A DNA stretch of 64,000 nucleotides from assembly GCF_000203915.1 (NCBI RefSeq), contig NC_008390.1, positions 2,976,001 through 3,040,000 on the forward strand, written 5' to 3'. This document shows positions 26,148 to 35,119 of the stretch, piece by piece (position 1 is the stretch's first letter; every line of letters starts with the position of its first letter). The notes under the pieces are model-generated. The model saw nothing but the letters and a program-made list of their open reading frames with translations, was not told the DNA's origin and searched no databases. The translations under genes were made by a program, and so were the position numbers. Source of the stretch: Burkholderia ambifaria AMMD. Its GTDB lineage: Bacteria > Pseudomonadota > Gammaproteobacteria > Burkholderiales > Burkholderiaceae.

Positions 26148-26975
26148 TCAGCGCATGAACACGTGCCGCGTGATCTTCGTCAGCGGATAGTGGACGCCCG
26201 GCTGGATCTTCGCGGGCAGGTCGAGCGGCTTGAGCAGCATCTTCACGCACATGTCGGCCGACAGGTTGCGCCGCACGAGCGAGCTGATGCGGGCGACGCG
26301 CTCGCGGTTGTACTGGCTGTCGCCGACGCGCTCCGGATAGCGGATCGCGAACACGTGGCGCAGCGCGATCTCCGAATCCTCGTTCTTGATTTCCATCACG
26401 CGGCGCATCAGCGCGCCGAGCACCGCGAGCCGGCCGTTGCCTTCGAGCTTGTTGTACTTCTTGAAGAACTTGAAGAAGTGCTTGTAGTGACGCACTTCGT
26501 CGGTGCGGATGTTGTCGGTGATTTCCTTCAGCACCGGCTCGTCCGAGCATTCGTTGATCGCACGATAGAGCGTGGCCGTGCCCGTCTCGACGACGCAGCG
26601 TGCGACCATCTCGAGCGCGCGGGTCTTCTCGAACGCGTCGACCGAGCAGGTCTTCGAATACTCGGCGAAGAAATTCGCGAACGCGGTGTCCCAGTCGAAC
26701 TCGGGCCACACGTGCGCGATGTACGCCTTCAGCGCGCGCCCGTGCTGCAGTTCCTCGGGCTCCCACGCCGTGTTGAGCCACGCGGACACTTCCGGGTCGT
26801 CGTTGAAGAACTCGCTCAGGTTGCTCGTGTAGAGATCCGAGCCGCTTTCGATGAACGACGACGCGCACAGCAGCAGCAGCAGATCCTCGTTTGCGGCGGC
26901 ACGCTGACGATCGATCCGGTTCAGGTCGATGTCCTCGATACGCCACGGCATGACATGCGTCGTTTCAGTAGGCAT
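26148..26975 (-). CDS. Ferritin-like di-iron protein
   Basis: A 275-residue all-alpha protein of the ferritin-like superfamily. Candidate iron ligands are in two helices: EPEELQHGRALKAY (Glu, Glu, His) and TDEVRHYKHFFKFFKK (Glu, His), with a further Glu in CVVETGTATLY. The layout suggests a four-helix di-iron centre used for oxidation or iron handling. Family members in beta-proteobacteria are annotated only as ferritin-like. The start at 26975 (MPTETTHVMPWRIEDIDL) is preferred over an upstream extension that is not family-like. It may be co-transcribed with the next gene downstream (25572-26081). Confidence 0.75.
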   Translation of the reverse strand: MPTETTHVMPWRIEDIDLNRIDRQRAAANEDLLLLLCASSFIESGSDLYTSNLSEFFNDDPEVSAWLNTAWEPEELQHGRALKAYIAHVWPEFDWDTAFANFFAEYSKTCSVDAFEKTRALEMVARCVVETGTATLYRAINECSDEPVLKEITDNIRTDEVRHYKHFFKFFKKYNKLEGNGRLAVLGALMRRVMEIKNEDSEIALRHVFAIRYPERVGDSQYNRERVARISSLVRRNLSADMCVKMLLKPLDLPAKIQPGVHYPLTKITRHVFMR

Positions 26976-27289
26976 GGTGATGCGCTCCCAGTCGTCGCGC
27001 GGCCGCCCGGCCGATGCCCTCGGCACGGGCCCGGCGCGCCCGCAGGCGACGTGTTGCTTGCATTTATAGTGGATTGGTCCGGCCGAACCATGCTGGCATC
27101 TTAGCCGCACTTGAATGTTCGTGCTTCAAAGCACTGACCATGCCCGGCTGGCGCAGTTCCGCCGCGGGTGTTGCGGTTCGTTAGACGAGTTCTTCGAACC
27201 GGCTGCGCGCGCTCGGTGGCATGCGCGGCATCAGGCAAGACGGGCGGCCATTCGGCCGCCCGTCGCACGCAAAAAGTGGAAGCGTTCCG
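26976..27289. other. Intergenic region with a perfect hairpin
   Basis: A 314-base gap between two leftward genes. It contains a perfect ten-pair hairpin at 27240-27263 (ACGGGCGGCC, loop ATTC, GGCCGCCCGT), 27 bases past the end of the gamma-glutamyltransferase gene. This could be its terminator, although only a weak T run follows on that strand. I see no gene in the rest, which should hold the promoter of the ferritin-like gene. Confidence 0.5.
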
Positions 27290-28930
27290 TCAGAAACCGG
27301 CCGCGAGGCCATCGCGACGGCTGTCGCTCGCGGCCACGTAGCCGCGGTCGGGATCGTCGGGATCGAGGCGCCACACGAACTGCCCCGAGCCGAAATCCAT
27401 GTAAGGATCGTCGACCGACTTGATCGTATGGCCGCGCGCGGCGAGCGCGTCGACCGTGTCGCGGTTCATCGTCGCCTCGACGTCGAGCGTGAAGTCGCGA
27501 TTGACCTTCCAGCGCGGCGCGCAGCACGCGGCCTGCGGCTGCTGTCCGTAGCCGAGCATCCGAATGATGGTCTGCAGATGGCCCTGCGGCTGCATGTCGC
27601 CGCCCATCACGCCGAAGCTCATCACGGCCTCGGTGCGGCCGTCGATCTCCTCGGTGACGAACGCCGGGATGATCGTGTGGAACGGCCGCTTGCCGCCCGC
27701 GACGACGTTCGGCGAGCGCGGGTCCATCGAGAAGCCGTGCCCGCGGTTCTGCAACGCAATGCCCGTCCCGGGCACGACGAGCCCCGAGCCGAAGCCCATG
27801 TAGTTCGACTGAATGAAGCTCACCATCATCCCGCGCTCGTCCGCCGCCGACAGATAGATCGTGCCGCCCGAATGCGGCCGCCCGGCGGCGAAGTGCGTCG
27901 CGCGCGTGCGATCGATCAGCTTCGCGCGTTCGGCGAGATACGCGTCGTCGAGCATCTGTTCGGGCGTCAGTTCCATCGCACGCGGATCGGCGACGTAGCG
28001 ATAGACGTCCGCGAACGCGAGCTTCATCGCCTCGATCTGCAGGTGCTGCGAGTCGACCGAATCGACGGGCCATTCGGTCACGCCCGCGTGCTCGGCGATC
28101 CCGAGCGCGATCAGCGCGGCGATGCCCTGCCCGTTCGGCGGGATCTCGTGGATCGTGTGACGGCCGAAGCGCTTGCCGATCGGCTCGACCCATTCCGGGC
28201 GGTAGCCGTGCAGATCGGCTTCGGTCAATGCGCCGCCGCCTTCGCGCGCGAACACCGCGAGTTGCGCGGCGAGCGCGCCCTCGTAGAACGCGCGCGGGCC
28301 GTCCTTCGCGAGCGTGCGCAGCGTGCGCGCATGGCCCGGCAGGCACATGCGCTCGCCGACGAGCGGCGCGCGCCCGCGCGGCATGAAGGTATCGGCGAAG
28401 CCCGGCAGCCCCTGCAGCTCGGGCACCGCGGCCGCCCACTTGTGCGCGACGATCGGCGACACCGAATAGCCGCGCTCGGCAAGCTCGATCGCCGGCTCAA
28501 GGAGGTCCGCGAACGGCAGCGAACCGAACTTCGCATGCAGCGCTTCCCAGCCCGCGATCACGCCCGGCACCGTCACGGTGTCCCAGCCGCGCGTCGGTTT
28601 GTTCGCGATGCCGTGCGCGTTTTCGCCGTGGCGCTTGCGGAAGTAGTCGGGGTTCCACGCGGCCGGCGCGACACCCGATGCATTCAGCCCGGACAACCGC
28701 CCGCCGTCCCACACGAGCGCGAACGCATCGCCGCCGAGCCCGCACGACACGGGCTCGACCACCGTGATCGCGGCCGCGGCGGCCAGCGCCGCATCGACGG
28801 CATTGCCGCCCTTCCACAGCATCCGCAGCCCGGCCTGCGCGGCGAGCGGGTGCGACGTCGACACGACGTTGCGCGCAAACACCGGAATGCGGATCGTCGG
28901 ATACGGGTTGTGCCAGTTGAAGTCAGTCAT
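27290..28930 (-). CDS. Gamma-glutamyltransferase-family protein, cytoplasmic type
   Basis: A 546-residue N-terminal-nucleophile hydrolase proenzyme of the gamma-glutamyltransferase family, which self-cleaves before a threonine. The expected nucleophile is Thr357 in GGTIYLSAADERG. The large-subunit motif STSHPLAAQAGLRMLWKGGNAVDAA and the oxyanion-type GGxxPFHTIIPAF region are present. There is no signal peptide, unlike periplasmic Ggt, so it resembles the YwrD-like cytoplasmic branch. The ATG at 28930 is chosen over the one three codons upstream. It is divergent from glpR with 224 bases between. The natural substrate is uncertain: glutathione or gamma-glutamyl amides. Confidence 0.88.
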   Translation of the reverse strand: MTDFNWHNPYPTIRIPVFARNVVSTSHPLAAQAGLRMLWKGGNAVDAALAAAAAITVVEPVSCGLGGDAFALVWDGGRLSGLNASGVAPAAWNPDYFRKRHGENAHGIANKPTRGWDTVTVPGVIAGWEALHAKFGSLPFADLLEPAIELAERGYSVSPIVAHKWAAAVPELQGLPGFADTFMPRGRAPLVGERMCLPGHARTLRTLAKDGPRAFYEGALAAQLAVFAREGGGALTEADLHGYRPEWVEPIGKRFGRHTIHEIPPNGQGIAALIALGIAEHAGVTEWPVDSVDSQHLQIEAMKLAFADVYRYVADPRAMELTPEQMLDDAYLAERAKLIDRTRATHFAAGRPHSGGTIYLSAADERGMMVSFIQSNYMGFGSGLVVPGTGIALQNRGHGFSMDPRSPNVVAGGKRPFHTIIPAFVTEEIDGRTEAVMSFGVMGGDMQPQGHLQTIIRMLGYGQQPQAACCAPRWKVNRDFTLDVEATMNRDTVDALAARGHTIKSVDDPYMDFGSGQFVWRLDPDDPDRGYVAASDSRRDGLAAGF

Positions 28931-29154
28931 CGGTGCCACCTCGTCGAAAGCAGAATGAACGCGCCGCGCGCAGGCTCGGCGTGCGCGGACAGTCCGCCAT
29001 TGCAGCGCGATCCGCGCGATCGCGCAAATTCATTTGTCAAATTAATCCATGCACTTTTCGCATGAATGACGGGCTACCGTGCGCCGCGCGCCGGCCGAAC
29101 GCCCTTTCCGCCCCTTACAATACGCGCTCCGCCTCACGATCCGACCGCCCAGCC

Positions 29155-29934
29155 ATGACCCGAGATCCCCGCCTCACCCTCAACGCGCGCCAGCAGGAAT
29201 TGCTCGAATGGGTGCAGCGCGACGGCTTCGTGACCGTCGACGATCTCGCCGCGCACTTCGCGGTCACGCCGCAGACGATCCGCCGCGACGTCAACTGGCT
29301 CGCGGATCTGAACCTGCTGCGCCGCTACCACGGCGGCGCGAGCCTGCCGACCAGCTCGGAGAACGTGTCGTACACCGCGCGCCAGCGGATGTTCCACGAC
29401 GAGAAGCGGCGCATCGCGGCGCTGGCGGCATCGCACATCCCCGACCAGGCGTCGCTGTTCATCAACCTCGGCACGACGACCGAGGAAGTCGCGCGCGCGC
29501 TGAACCGCCATCACGGGCTGCATGTGATCACGAACAACCTGAACGTCGCGTCGATGATGAGCGGCTATCCCGACTGCGAGGTGCTGATCACGGGCGGCAT
29601 CGTGCGGCCGTGGGACAAGGGGATCGTCGGCGAACTCGCGATCGACTTCATCCGCCAGTTCAAGGTCGACTACGCGATCATCGGCACGTCGGCGATCGAG
29701 GCCGACGGCACGCTGCGCGACTTCGACACGCGCGAGGTGCGCGTGGCCGAGGCGATCATGCAGCATGCGCGCACGGTCTACCTCGTCGCCGACCACTCGA
29801 AGGTCGGCCGCCCGGCGCTCGTGCGCCAGGGGCATCTGAGCCAGGTCCATGCGCTCTTCACCGACAAGCCGCTGCCGCCGGAGATGGCCGACGCGGTAGC
29901 CGCCGCAGGCACCGAAGTGTACGTCGCTGAATAA
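29155..29934 (+). CDS. glpR: DeoR-family repressor of the glycerol regulon
   Basis: A 259-residue DeoR-family repressor with an N-terminal helix-turn-helix (RQQELLEWVQRDGFVTVDDLAAHF, TPQTIRRDVNWLADLNLLRRYHGGA) and a C-terminal sugar-phosphate sensor domain (LFINLGTTTEEVARAL, IITGG-type VLITGGIVRPWD, VADHSKVGRPA). It should be released from DNA by glycerol-3-phosphate and so control glpD, glpK and glpF further on. The ATG at 29155 starts the family sequence; the longer frame to 28933 is not plausible. It lies 1.1 kb upstream of glpD, with two small unrelated genes between. Confidence 0.92.
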   Translation: MTRDPRLTLNARQQELLEWVQRDGFVTVDDLAAHFAVTPQTIRRDVNWLADLNLLRRYHGGASLPTSSENVSYTARQRMFHDEKRRIAALAASHIPDQASLFINLGTTTEEVARALNRHHGLHVITNNLNVASMMSGYPDCEVLITGGIVRPWDKGIVGELAIDFIRQFKVDYAIIGTSAIEADGTLRDFDTREVRVAEAIMQHARTVYLVADHSKVGRPALVRQGHLSQVHALFTDKPLPPEMADAVAAAGTEVYVAE

Positions 29935-30239
29935 CGCTTGCGATGCTGCACCGCACCCGAAACTTCAAGTGAAATCAAGAAGTTGGCGCACCGACCGAAC
30001 CGCTAGCGACCCGCGTGCCTGTCAAACGGAAAATTAACGGGGCACGATTTGTCGTTGCTCGCGCGCTCGACTAGACTCCAGTTCCCCGGCCCGTTCGCCC
30101 GATCCGCCCGTGCCAAGGCGTGTGCGAACTCCCAGGCCGGCCAATACAGCTTTCCCCCCAAGCCATACCCCCGTGTGGGGTATCGCGCTGCGGCGTTCGC
30201 GCCGGCCGCGCGGGCATACTGGTCGCCATGGAGAGAACG
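29935..30239. other. Intergenic region after glpR
   Basis: A 305-base gap. The first part is less GC-rich (near 29955-30050) and may hold a promoter for the small gene at 30240. I see no strong terminator, RNA or gene in it. Confidence 0.4.
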
Positions 30240-30437
30240 ATGCTGAGTCCGCATGAATTCGCCACGCTATTGCTTGTGAAGGACGCTCCCGATCAAACCA
30301 ACATGGATCGGGACGAAATCGACGCACTGCTCGAACAGCAGCTCGTCCGCCTGGAAGGGCTCGGCTCGGGACGCAAATACTGCGTGACCGAGACCGGCGA
30401 CGCCGCGTTGCGATCCATCAAATACCGATATTCCTGA
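30240..30437 (+). CDS. Small conserved hypothetical protein, winged-helix-like
   Basis: A 65-residue soluble protein. The order of segments (SPHEFATLLLV, MDRDEIDALLEQQLVRLEG, KYCVTETGDAALRSI) resembles the second half of a winged helix, with a helix followed by a beta wing and the phrase TETGDAAL often seen in MarR-like or PadR-like proteins. I do not recognise the family. GGAGAGA lies 4-10 bases before the ATG at 30240; an in-frame ATG at 30228 is the alternative. It stands between glpR and a convergent lipoprotein gene. Confidence 0.65.
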   Translation: MLSPHEFATLLLVKDAPDQTNMDRDEIDALLEQQLVRLEGLGSGRKYCVTETGDAALRSIKYRYS

Positions 30438-30463
30438 ACTACCGCTGCTCCTGACCTGAGCGC

Positions 30464-30494
30464 GCGCGGCCGGATTTCCGGCCGCGCCGCTTTT
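30464..30494. terminator. Bidirectional terminator-like hairpin
   Basis: A perfect ten-pair stem (GCGCGGCCGG, loop ATTT, CCGGCCGCGC) followed shortly by TTTT. It sits between the small gene at 30240 and the convergent lipoprotein gene. Confidence 0.65.
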
Positions 30495-30526
30495 CCGCCT
30501 TTCCCGCCTCTGTCAGCTTCCCCGCG

Positions 30527-30895
30527 TCAGCCGCCGCGCAGCGTCGGATCGACCGCGGCCCGCCAGCTGACGGCCTGCGCACGTGCGCCGTTGAAATACG
30601 CGACCCAGCCGGCGCGCCCCGCCGCATCGGGTGCCGCATAGCGCGCCGAAAGTTCGTTTACGAACGCGCAATAGTTCGCTTGCGTGAGGCCGCGATACCG
30701 TTTCGCCACGTACGCGTCGTACAGCGTCGAGTAGACCGGCTGCGCGTCCGCGCCCCAATCGTGCGCGGTGCCGCCGCACGACGTCTGCAGGTCGACGAAT
30801 GACGGCGCACGCCAGTTGCCGGCAAGCGGCGGCGTGCCCGAAGCGCACCCTGCCAGAACGACGGCGCAAACGCCGGCCCACATCCCAATACGCAT
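30527..30895 (-). CDS. Small lipoprotein of unknown function
   Basis: A 122-residue predicted lipoprotein. The signal ends in a lipobox (VVLAGCASG, Cys17), so the mature protein should be lipid-anchored, probably in the outer membrane since the residue after Cys is not Asp. The rest is soluble, with two further cysteines (TSCGG, NYCAF) that could form a disulfide in the periplasm. I do not recognise a family. It is divergent from glpD across 162 bases that carry likely GlpR operators, so glycerol-responsive expression is possible. Confidence 0.75.
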   Translation of the reverse strand: MRIGMWAGVCAVVLAGCASGTPPLAGNWRAPSFVDLQTSCGGTAHDWGADAQPVYSTLYDAYVAKRYRGLTQANYCAFVNELSARYAAPDAAGRAGWVAYFNGARAQAVSWRAAVDPTLRGG

Positions 30896-31002
30896 GATTC
30901 ACCTCGTGAAACGGTCGATTCCGCCAGTATCGTCCGGGATCGCCCGGCGCGCTACTGGCCCCGCTTTTTCGAACTTTACTTTTTCGATTTCGTTCGTTAA
31001 AT

Positions 31003-31027
31003 TTCGAATTCGAACATTTCATGTTCG
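31003..31027. promoter_or_regulatory. Probable GlpR operator region upstream of glpD
   Basis: Two overlapping palindromes: TTCGAATTCGAA (31003-31014, perfect) and CGAACAT-TTC-ATGTTCG (31011-31027). More TTCG half-sites lie just upstream (30968-30997). E. coli GlpR sites are built from the same TTCG/CGAA elements. The block is AT-rich and ends 31 bases before the glpD start. Confidence 0.65.
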
Positions 31028-31057
31028 CCCATTTCCATCAGACGATAAGGACAGCAG

Positions 31058-32581
31058 GTGACCCAACCGAATCGCTACGATCTGCTCGTCGTCGGCGGCG
31101 GCATCAACGGCGCGGGCATCGCGCGCGATGCGGCCGGCCGCGGCCTGTCGGTCCTGCTCTGCGAGCAGGACGACCTCGCGTCGCACACGTCGTCGTGCAG
31201 CACGAAGCTGATTCACGGCGGCCTGCGCTATCTCGAATACAACGAATTCGGACTCGTCCGCAAAGCGCTGCAGGAGCGCGAGACACTGCTGCGCGCGGCG
31301 CCGCACATCATGTGGCCGCTGCGCTTCGTGATGCCGCACATGCCGAACCTGCGGCCGGCCTGGCTGATCCGCATCGGCCTGTTCCTCTACGATCACCTCG
31401 CGAAACGCGAACTGCTGCCCGGCTCGCGCGGCATCGACATGCGCCGCCATGCGGCCGGCGCGCCGCTGATCGACTCGATCAAGCGCGGCTTCGTGTATTC
31501 GGACGGCTGGGTCGACGATGCGCGCCTCGTCGTGCTGAACGCGCTCGACGCGAAGGAGCGCGGCGCCGAGATCCTCACGCGCACGAAGCTCGTGTCGGCG
31601 GAGCGCCACGGCGACGAATGGGAAGCGCGGCTGCAGCACGCGGACGGCTCGATTCGCGTCGTGCGCGCGCGCGCGGTCGCGAACGCGGCCGGCCCGTGGG
31701 TCGGCGACGTGCTGCACGGCGCGCTCGGCCGCGGCGCGCAGCACAGCGTACGGCTCGTGAAGGGCAGCCACATCATCACGCGGCGCCTGTTCGATCACGA
31801 CCACGCGTACATCTTCCAGAACCCGGACAAGCGGATCATCTTCGCGATTCCGTACGAGCACGATTTCACGCTGATCGGCACGACCGACGTCGAATACACG
31901 AACGATCCCGCGAAGGTCGCGATCGATCGCGACGAGACGCAGTATCTGTGCGATTCGATCAACCGCTATTTCAAGCGCAAGATCTCGCCGGCCGACGTGC
32001 ACTGGACCTATTCGGGCGTGCGCCCGCTGCTCGAGGACGAGAACGCCGCGAACGCATCGGCCGTCACGCGGGACTACCGCCTCGAGCTGGACGACGGCGC
32101 TGGCGCGCCGCTGCTGTCGGTATTCGGCGGCAAGATCACGACCTTCCGCAAGCTCGCGGAAGAAGCCGGCGACCTGCTGTGCGGCGCGCTCGGCCGCGAT
32201 GCGAAGACCTGGACCGCCGGCGCGCCGCTGCCGGGCGGCGACATCGCGAACGCGAAGTTCGACGTGTTCGCCGATGCGTTCGCGAAGCGCCATCCGTGGC
32301 TGCCCGCCGCGCTCGCGCGCCGCTATGCGCGTGCGTACGGCACGCGCGCCGAACGCGTGGTCGACGGCGCGCGCTCGCTTACCGATCTCGGCACCGAAAT
32401 CGCGCCGGGCCTCTACGACGCCGAACTGCGCTACCTGCGCGACGTCGAATGGGCGACCTGCGCGCAGGACGTGCTGTGGCGTCGCTCGAAGCTCGGCCTG
32501 CACGTCGCGCCGGGCACGCTCGACGCGGTGACGGCCGCGGTCGACGCGTGGTTCGCCGCCGCGCACGCGCCGCACGCGTAA
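31058..32581 (+). CDS. glpD: Aerobic glycerol-3-phosphate dehydrogenase
   Basis: A 507-residue FAD enzyme at the inner membrane that oxidises glycerol-3-phosphate to dihydroxyacetone phosphate and reduces ubiquinone. The N-terminal dinucleotide motif (YDLLVVGGGINGAGIARDAAGRG) and the family sequences SSCSTKLIHGGLRYLE, TYSGVRPLLEDE and FGGKITTFRKLAEEA are present. The GTG at 31058 is the start, with AAGGACAGCAG upstream. It is the first gene of glpD-glpK-glpF, 105 bases before glpK, and is preceded by likely GlpR operators. Confidence 0.96.
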   Translation: MTQPNRYDLLVVGGGINGAGIARDAAGRGLSVLLCEQDDLASHTSSCSTKLIHGGLRYLEYNEFGLVRKALQERETLLRAAPHIMWPLRFVMPHMPNLRPAWLIRIGLFLYDHLAKRELLPGSRGIDMRRHAAGAPLIDSIKRGFVYSDGWVDDARLVVLNALDAKERGAEILTRTKLVSAERHGDEWEARLQHADGSIRVVRARAVANAAGPWVGDVLHGALGRGAQHSVRLVKGSHIITRRLFDHDHAYIFQNPDKRIIFAIPYEHDFTLIGTTDVEYTNDPAKVAIDRDETQYLCDSINRYFKRKISPADVHWTYSGVRPLLEDENAANASAVTRDYRLELDDGAGAPLLSVFGGKITTFRKLAEEAGDLLCGALGRDAKTWTAGAPLPGGDIANAKFDVFADAFAKRHPWLPAALARRYARAYGTRAERVVDGARSLTDLGTEIAPGLYDAELRYLRDVEWATCAQDVLWRRSKLGLHVAPGTLDAVTAAVDAWFAAAHAPHA

Positions 32582-32686
32582 TCCGTTTGCAGTTGCAGTT
32601 GTCTTACCGATGTTGATTCACCGACGCGCCGCCCGACATGCGGCGCGCATCACAACTACGCCGATCCACGGATGGAGATGAGAGAC

Positions 32687-34189
32687 ATGCAGGACCAGTA
32701 CATCCTCGCGCTTGACCAGGGCACCACGAGTTCCCGCGCAATGCTGTTCGATCGCCAGGGCAATATCGTATCGATTGCCCAGAAGGAATTCGAACAGATC
32801 TACCCGCAACCCGGCTGGGTCGAGCACGACCCTCAGGAAATCTGGTCGACACAGGCGGGCGTCGCGGCGGAAGCCGTCACGCGCACCGGCCTGAACGGCA
32901 CGTCGATCGCCGCGATCGGCATCACCAACCAGCGCGAGACGACGATCGTCTGGGATCGCGAGACGGGCCAGCCCGTCTACAACGCGATCGTCTGGCAGGA
33001 CCGCCGCACCGCCGACTTCTGCGATTCGCTGAAAAAGCAGGGCCTCGAGGCGAAGGTGCGCGCGAAGACCGGCCTGCCGATCGACTCGTACTTCTCCGCG
33101 ACGAAGATCCGCTGGATCCTCGACAACGTGCCGGGCGCGCGCGACAAGGCACGCCAGGGCAAGCTCGCGTTCGGCACCGTCGACAGCTGGCTCGTGTGGA
33201 ACTTCACGAAGCACGAGCTGCACGTGACCGACGTGACGAACGCGTCGCGCACGATGCTGTTCAACATCCACACGCGCGAGTGGGACAGCGAGCTGCTCGA
33301 ACTGCTCGACATCCCGCGCAGCATGCTGCCGGACGTGAAGGCGTCGTCGGAAATCTACGGCCACACGAAAACCACCGTGTTCGCGTCGAAGATCCCGCTC
33401 GCGGGCATCGCCGGCGACCAGCACGCGGCGCTGTTCGGCCAGATGTGCACGACGTCGGGCATGGTGAAGAACACCTACGGCACTGGCTGCTTCCTGATGA
33501 TGAACACCGGCGACAAGCCGATCGAGTCGAAGAACAACCTCGTCACGACGATCGCCTGGCAGATCGGCGACGACGTGCAGTACGCGCTCGAAGGCAGCAT
33601 CTTCATCGCGGGCGCGGTCGTGCAGTGGCTGCGCGACGGCGTCGGCATCATCAAGACCGCCGCTGAAATCGAAGCGCTCGCCGCGAGCGTGCCGCATACC
33701 GACGGCGTCTATCTCGTGCCGGCGTTCGCCGGCCTCGGTGCGCCGCACTGGAACGCGCGGGCGCGCGGTTCGGTGTTCGGCGTGACGCGCGGCACGACGT
33801 CCGCGCACCTCGCGCGCGCGGCGCTCGATGCGATCGCGTACCAGTCGCTCGACGTGCTGGCCGCGATGGAGGCCGACTCGGGCATCAGCATCGGCGAGCT
33901 GCGCGTCGACGGCGGCGCGAGCGCGAACGACCTGCTGATGCAGTTCCAGGCCGACCTGCTCGGCGTCGACGCGGTGCGTCCGCAGATCACCGAGACGACC
34001 GCGCTCGGCGCGGCCTACCTCGCCGGCCTCGCGATCGGCTACTGGAAGAACCTCGACGAAGTGCGCAGCCAGTGGCAGCTCGATCGCCGCTTCGCGCCGT
34101 CGATGCCGAAGGAGCAGGTCGAGCAACGCATGGCCGGCTGGCAGCGCGCGGTGCGCGCCGCCAAGGCATGGGCCGACGACACGCAGTAA
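32687..34189 (+). CDS. glpK: Glycerol kinase
   Basis: A 500-residue FGGY-family kinase that phosphorylates glycerol with ATP. The N-terminal ATPase motif ([18 protein letters not shown]), the glycerol-site region ([23 protein letters not shown]) and the C-terminal [19 protein letters not shown] are all present. The length matches the family. The ATG at 32687 is preceded by GGAGATGAGAG; an ATG 15 bases upstream is less well placed. It is the middle gene of the glp operon, followed by glpF 84 bases later. It traps glycerol entering through GlpF. Confidence 0.97.
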   Translation: MQDQYILALDQGTTSSRAMLFDRQGNIVSIAQKEFEQIYPQPGWVEHDPQEIWSTQAGVAAEAVTRTGLNGTSIAAIGITNQRETTIVWDRETGQPVYNAIVWQDRRTADFCDSLKKQGLEAKVRAKTGLPIDSYFSATKIRWILDNVPGARDKARQGKLAFGTVDSWLVWNFTKHELHVTDVTNASRTMLFNIHTREWDSELLELLDIPRSMLPDVKASSEIYGHTKTTVFASKIPLAGIAGDQHAALFGQMCTTSGMVKNTYGTGCFLMMNTGDKPIESKNNLVTTIAWQIGDDVQYALEGSIFIAGAVVQWLRDGVGIIKTAAEIEALAASVPHTDGVYLVPAFAGLGAPHWNARARGSVFGVTRGTTSAHLARAALDAIAYQSLDVLAAMEADSGISIGELRVDGGASANDLLMQFQADLLGVDAVRPQITETTALGAAYLAGLAIGYWKNLDEVRSQWQLDRRFAPSMPKEQVEQRMAGWQRAVRAAKAWADDTQ

Positions 34190-34273
34190 CCGCGGTACAT
34201 CTAAACAAACGAAATACAACAACACCGGCGGACCGCGCGGCGCGCGAGTCCGCCGTCATCTACGAGAGACAAC

Positions 34274-34990
34274 ATGTCACCTTATATTGCGGAATTCATT
34301 GGCACGGCGATCCTCGTGCTGCTCGGCAACGGCGCGGTCGCAAACGTGCTGCTTGCGAAGACCAAGGGCAAAGGCGCGGATCTGATCGTCATCGTGATGG
34401 GCTGGGCGATGGCGGTGTTCGTCGCTGTCTACGTGACGGCGTCGTTCAGCGGCGCGCACCTGAACCCGATCGTCACGATCAGCCTCGCGCTCGCGGGCAA
34501 GTTCGCGTGGTCGAAGGTCGGCGGCTACATTGTTGCGCAGATGCTCGGCGGGATGGCCGGCGCGTTGCTCGTGTGGCTCGCGTATCGCCAGCACTTCGCG
34601 AAGGAAGCCGATGCGGACCTGAAGCTCGCGGTGTTCTGCACGGCGCCCGCGATCCGCAGCGTCACGCACAACGTGCTGACCGAAGCGATCTGCACGTTCG
34701 TGCTGATTCTCGGCGTGCTGTACCTCGCGTCGCCGCAGGTCGGCCTCGGCGCGCTCGACGCGCTGCCCGTCGGCTTGCTCGTGCTCGGCATCGGCATCTC
34801 GCTCGGCGGCCCGACCGGCTATGCGATGAGCCCGGCGCGCGACCTGTCGCCGCGCCTGATGCATGCGCTGCTGCCGATCCCCGGCAAGCGCGACAGCGAC
34901 TGGCGCTATGCGTGGGTGCCGGTGATCGGCCCGCTGCTCGGCGGCGCCGCCGCGGCCGGCCTGTATCTGCGTCTGCACGCGATGGCCTGA
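34274..34990 (+). CDS. glpF: Glycerol facilitator with altered NPA motifs
   Basis: A 238-residue six-helix aquaglyceroporin of the MIP family that lets glycerol diffuse across the inner membrane. The half-helix motifs differ from the usual NPA: the first is HLNPIV (Asn64-Pro65-Ile66) and the second is AMSPARDLSP (Ser186-Pro187-Ala188), so the second pore asparagine is replaced by serine. The selectivity arginine Arg189 is kept. The ATG at 34274 follows AGAGACAAC. The position directly after glpK supports the glycerol role. It is shorter than E. coli GlpF (281 residues), mostly at the C-terminus. Confidence 0.92.
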   Translation: MSPYIAEFIGTAILVLLGNGAVANVLLAKTKGKGADLIVIVMGWAMAVFVAVYVTASFSGAHLNPIVTISLALAGKFAWSKVGGYIVAQMLGGMAGALLVWLAYRQHFAKEADADLKLAVFCTAPAIRSVTHNVLTEAICTFVLILGVLYLASPQVGLGALDALPVGLLVLGIGISLGGPTGYAMSPARDLSPRLMHALLPIPGKRDSDWRYAWVPVIGPLLGGAAAAGLYLRLHAMA

Positions 34991-35119
34991 GCAACGTTTC
35001 TTCACTCGAGTGCGAGCGCGCGGCAGCGGCTGCCGCGCGCTTACGGTTCTTCCGCCCTTCTTCCTCCTCCCTCTTCCCTTCGGGCACGGCCGCCGCCTCG
35101 CCGGCAACCCACACCGCCG

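Noticed and set aside
27115..27423. Plus-strand small open frame between the ferritin-like and gamma-glutamyltransferase genes
   Set aside because: It runs into the opposite-strand gene end, contains the perfect hairpin and has no recognisable protein character.
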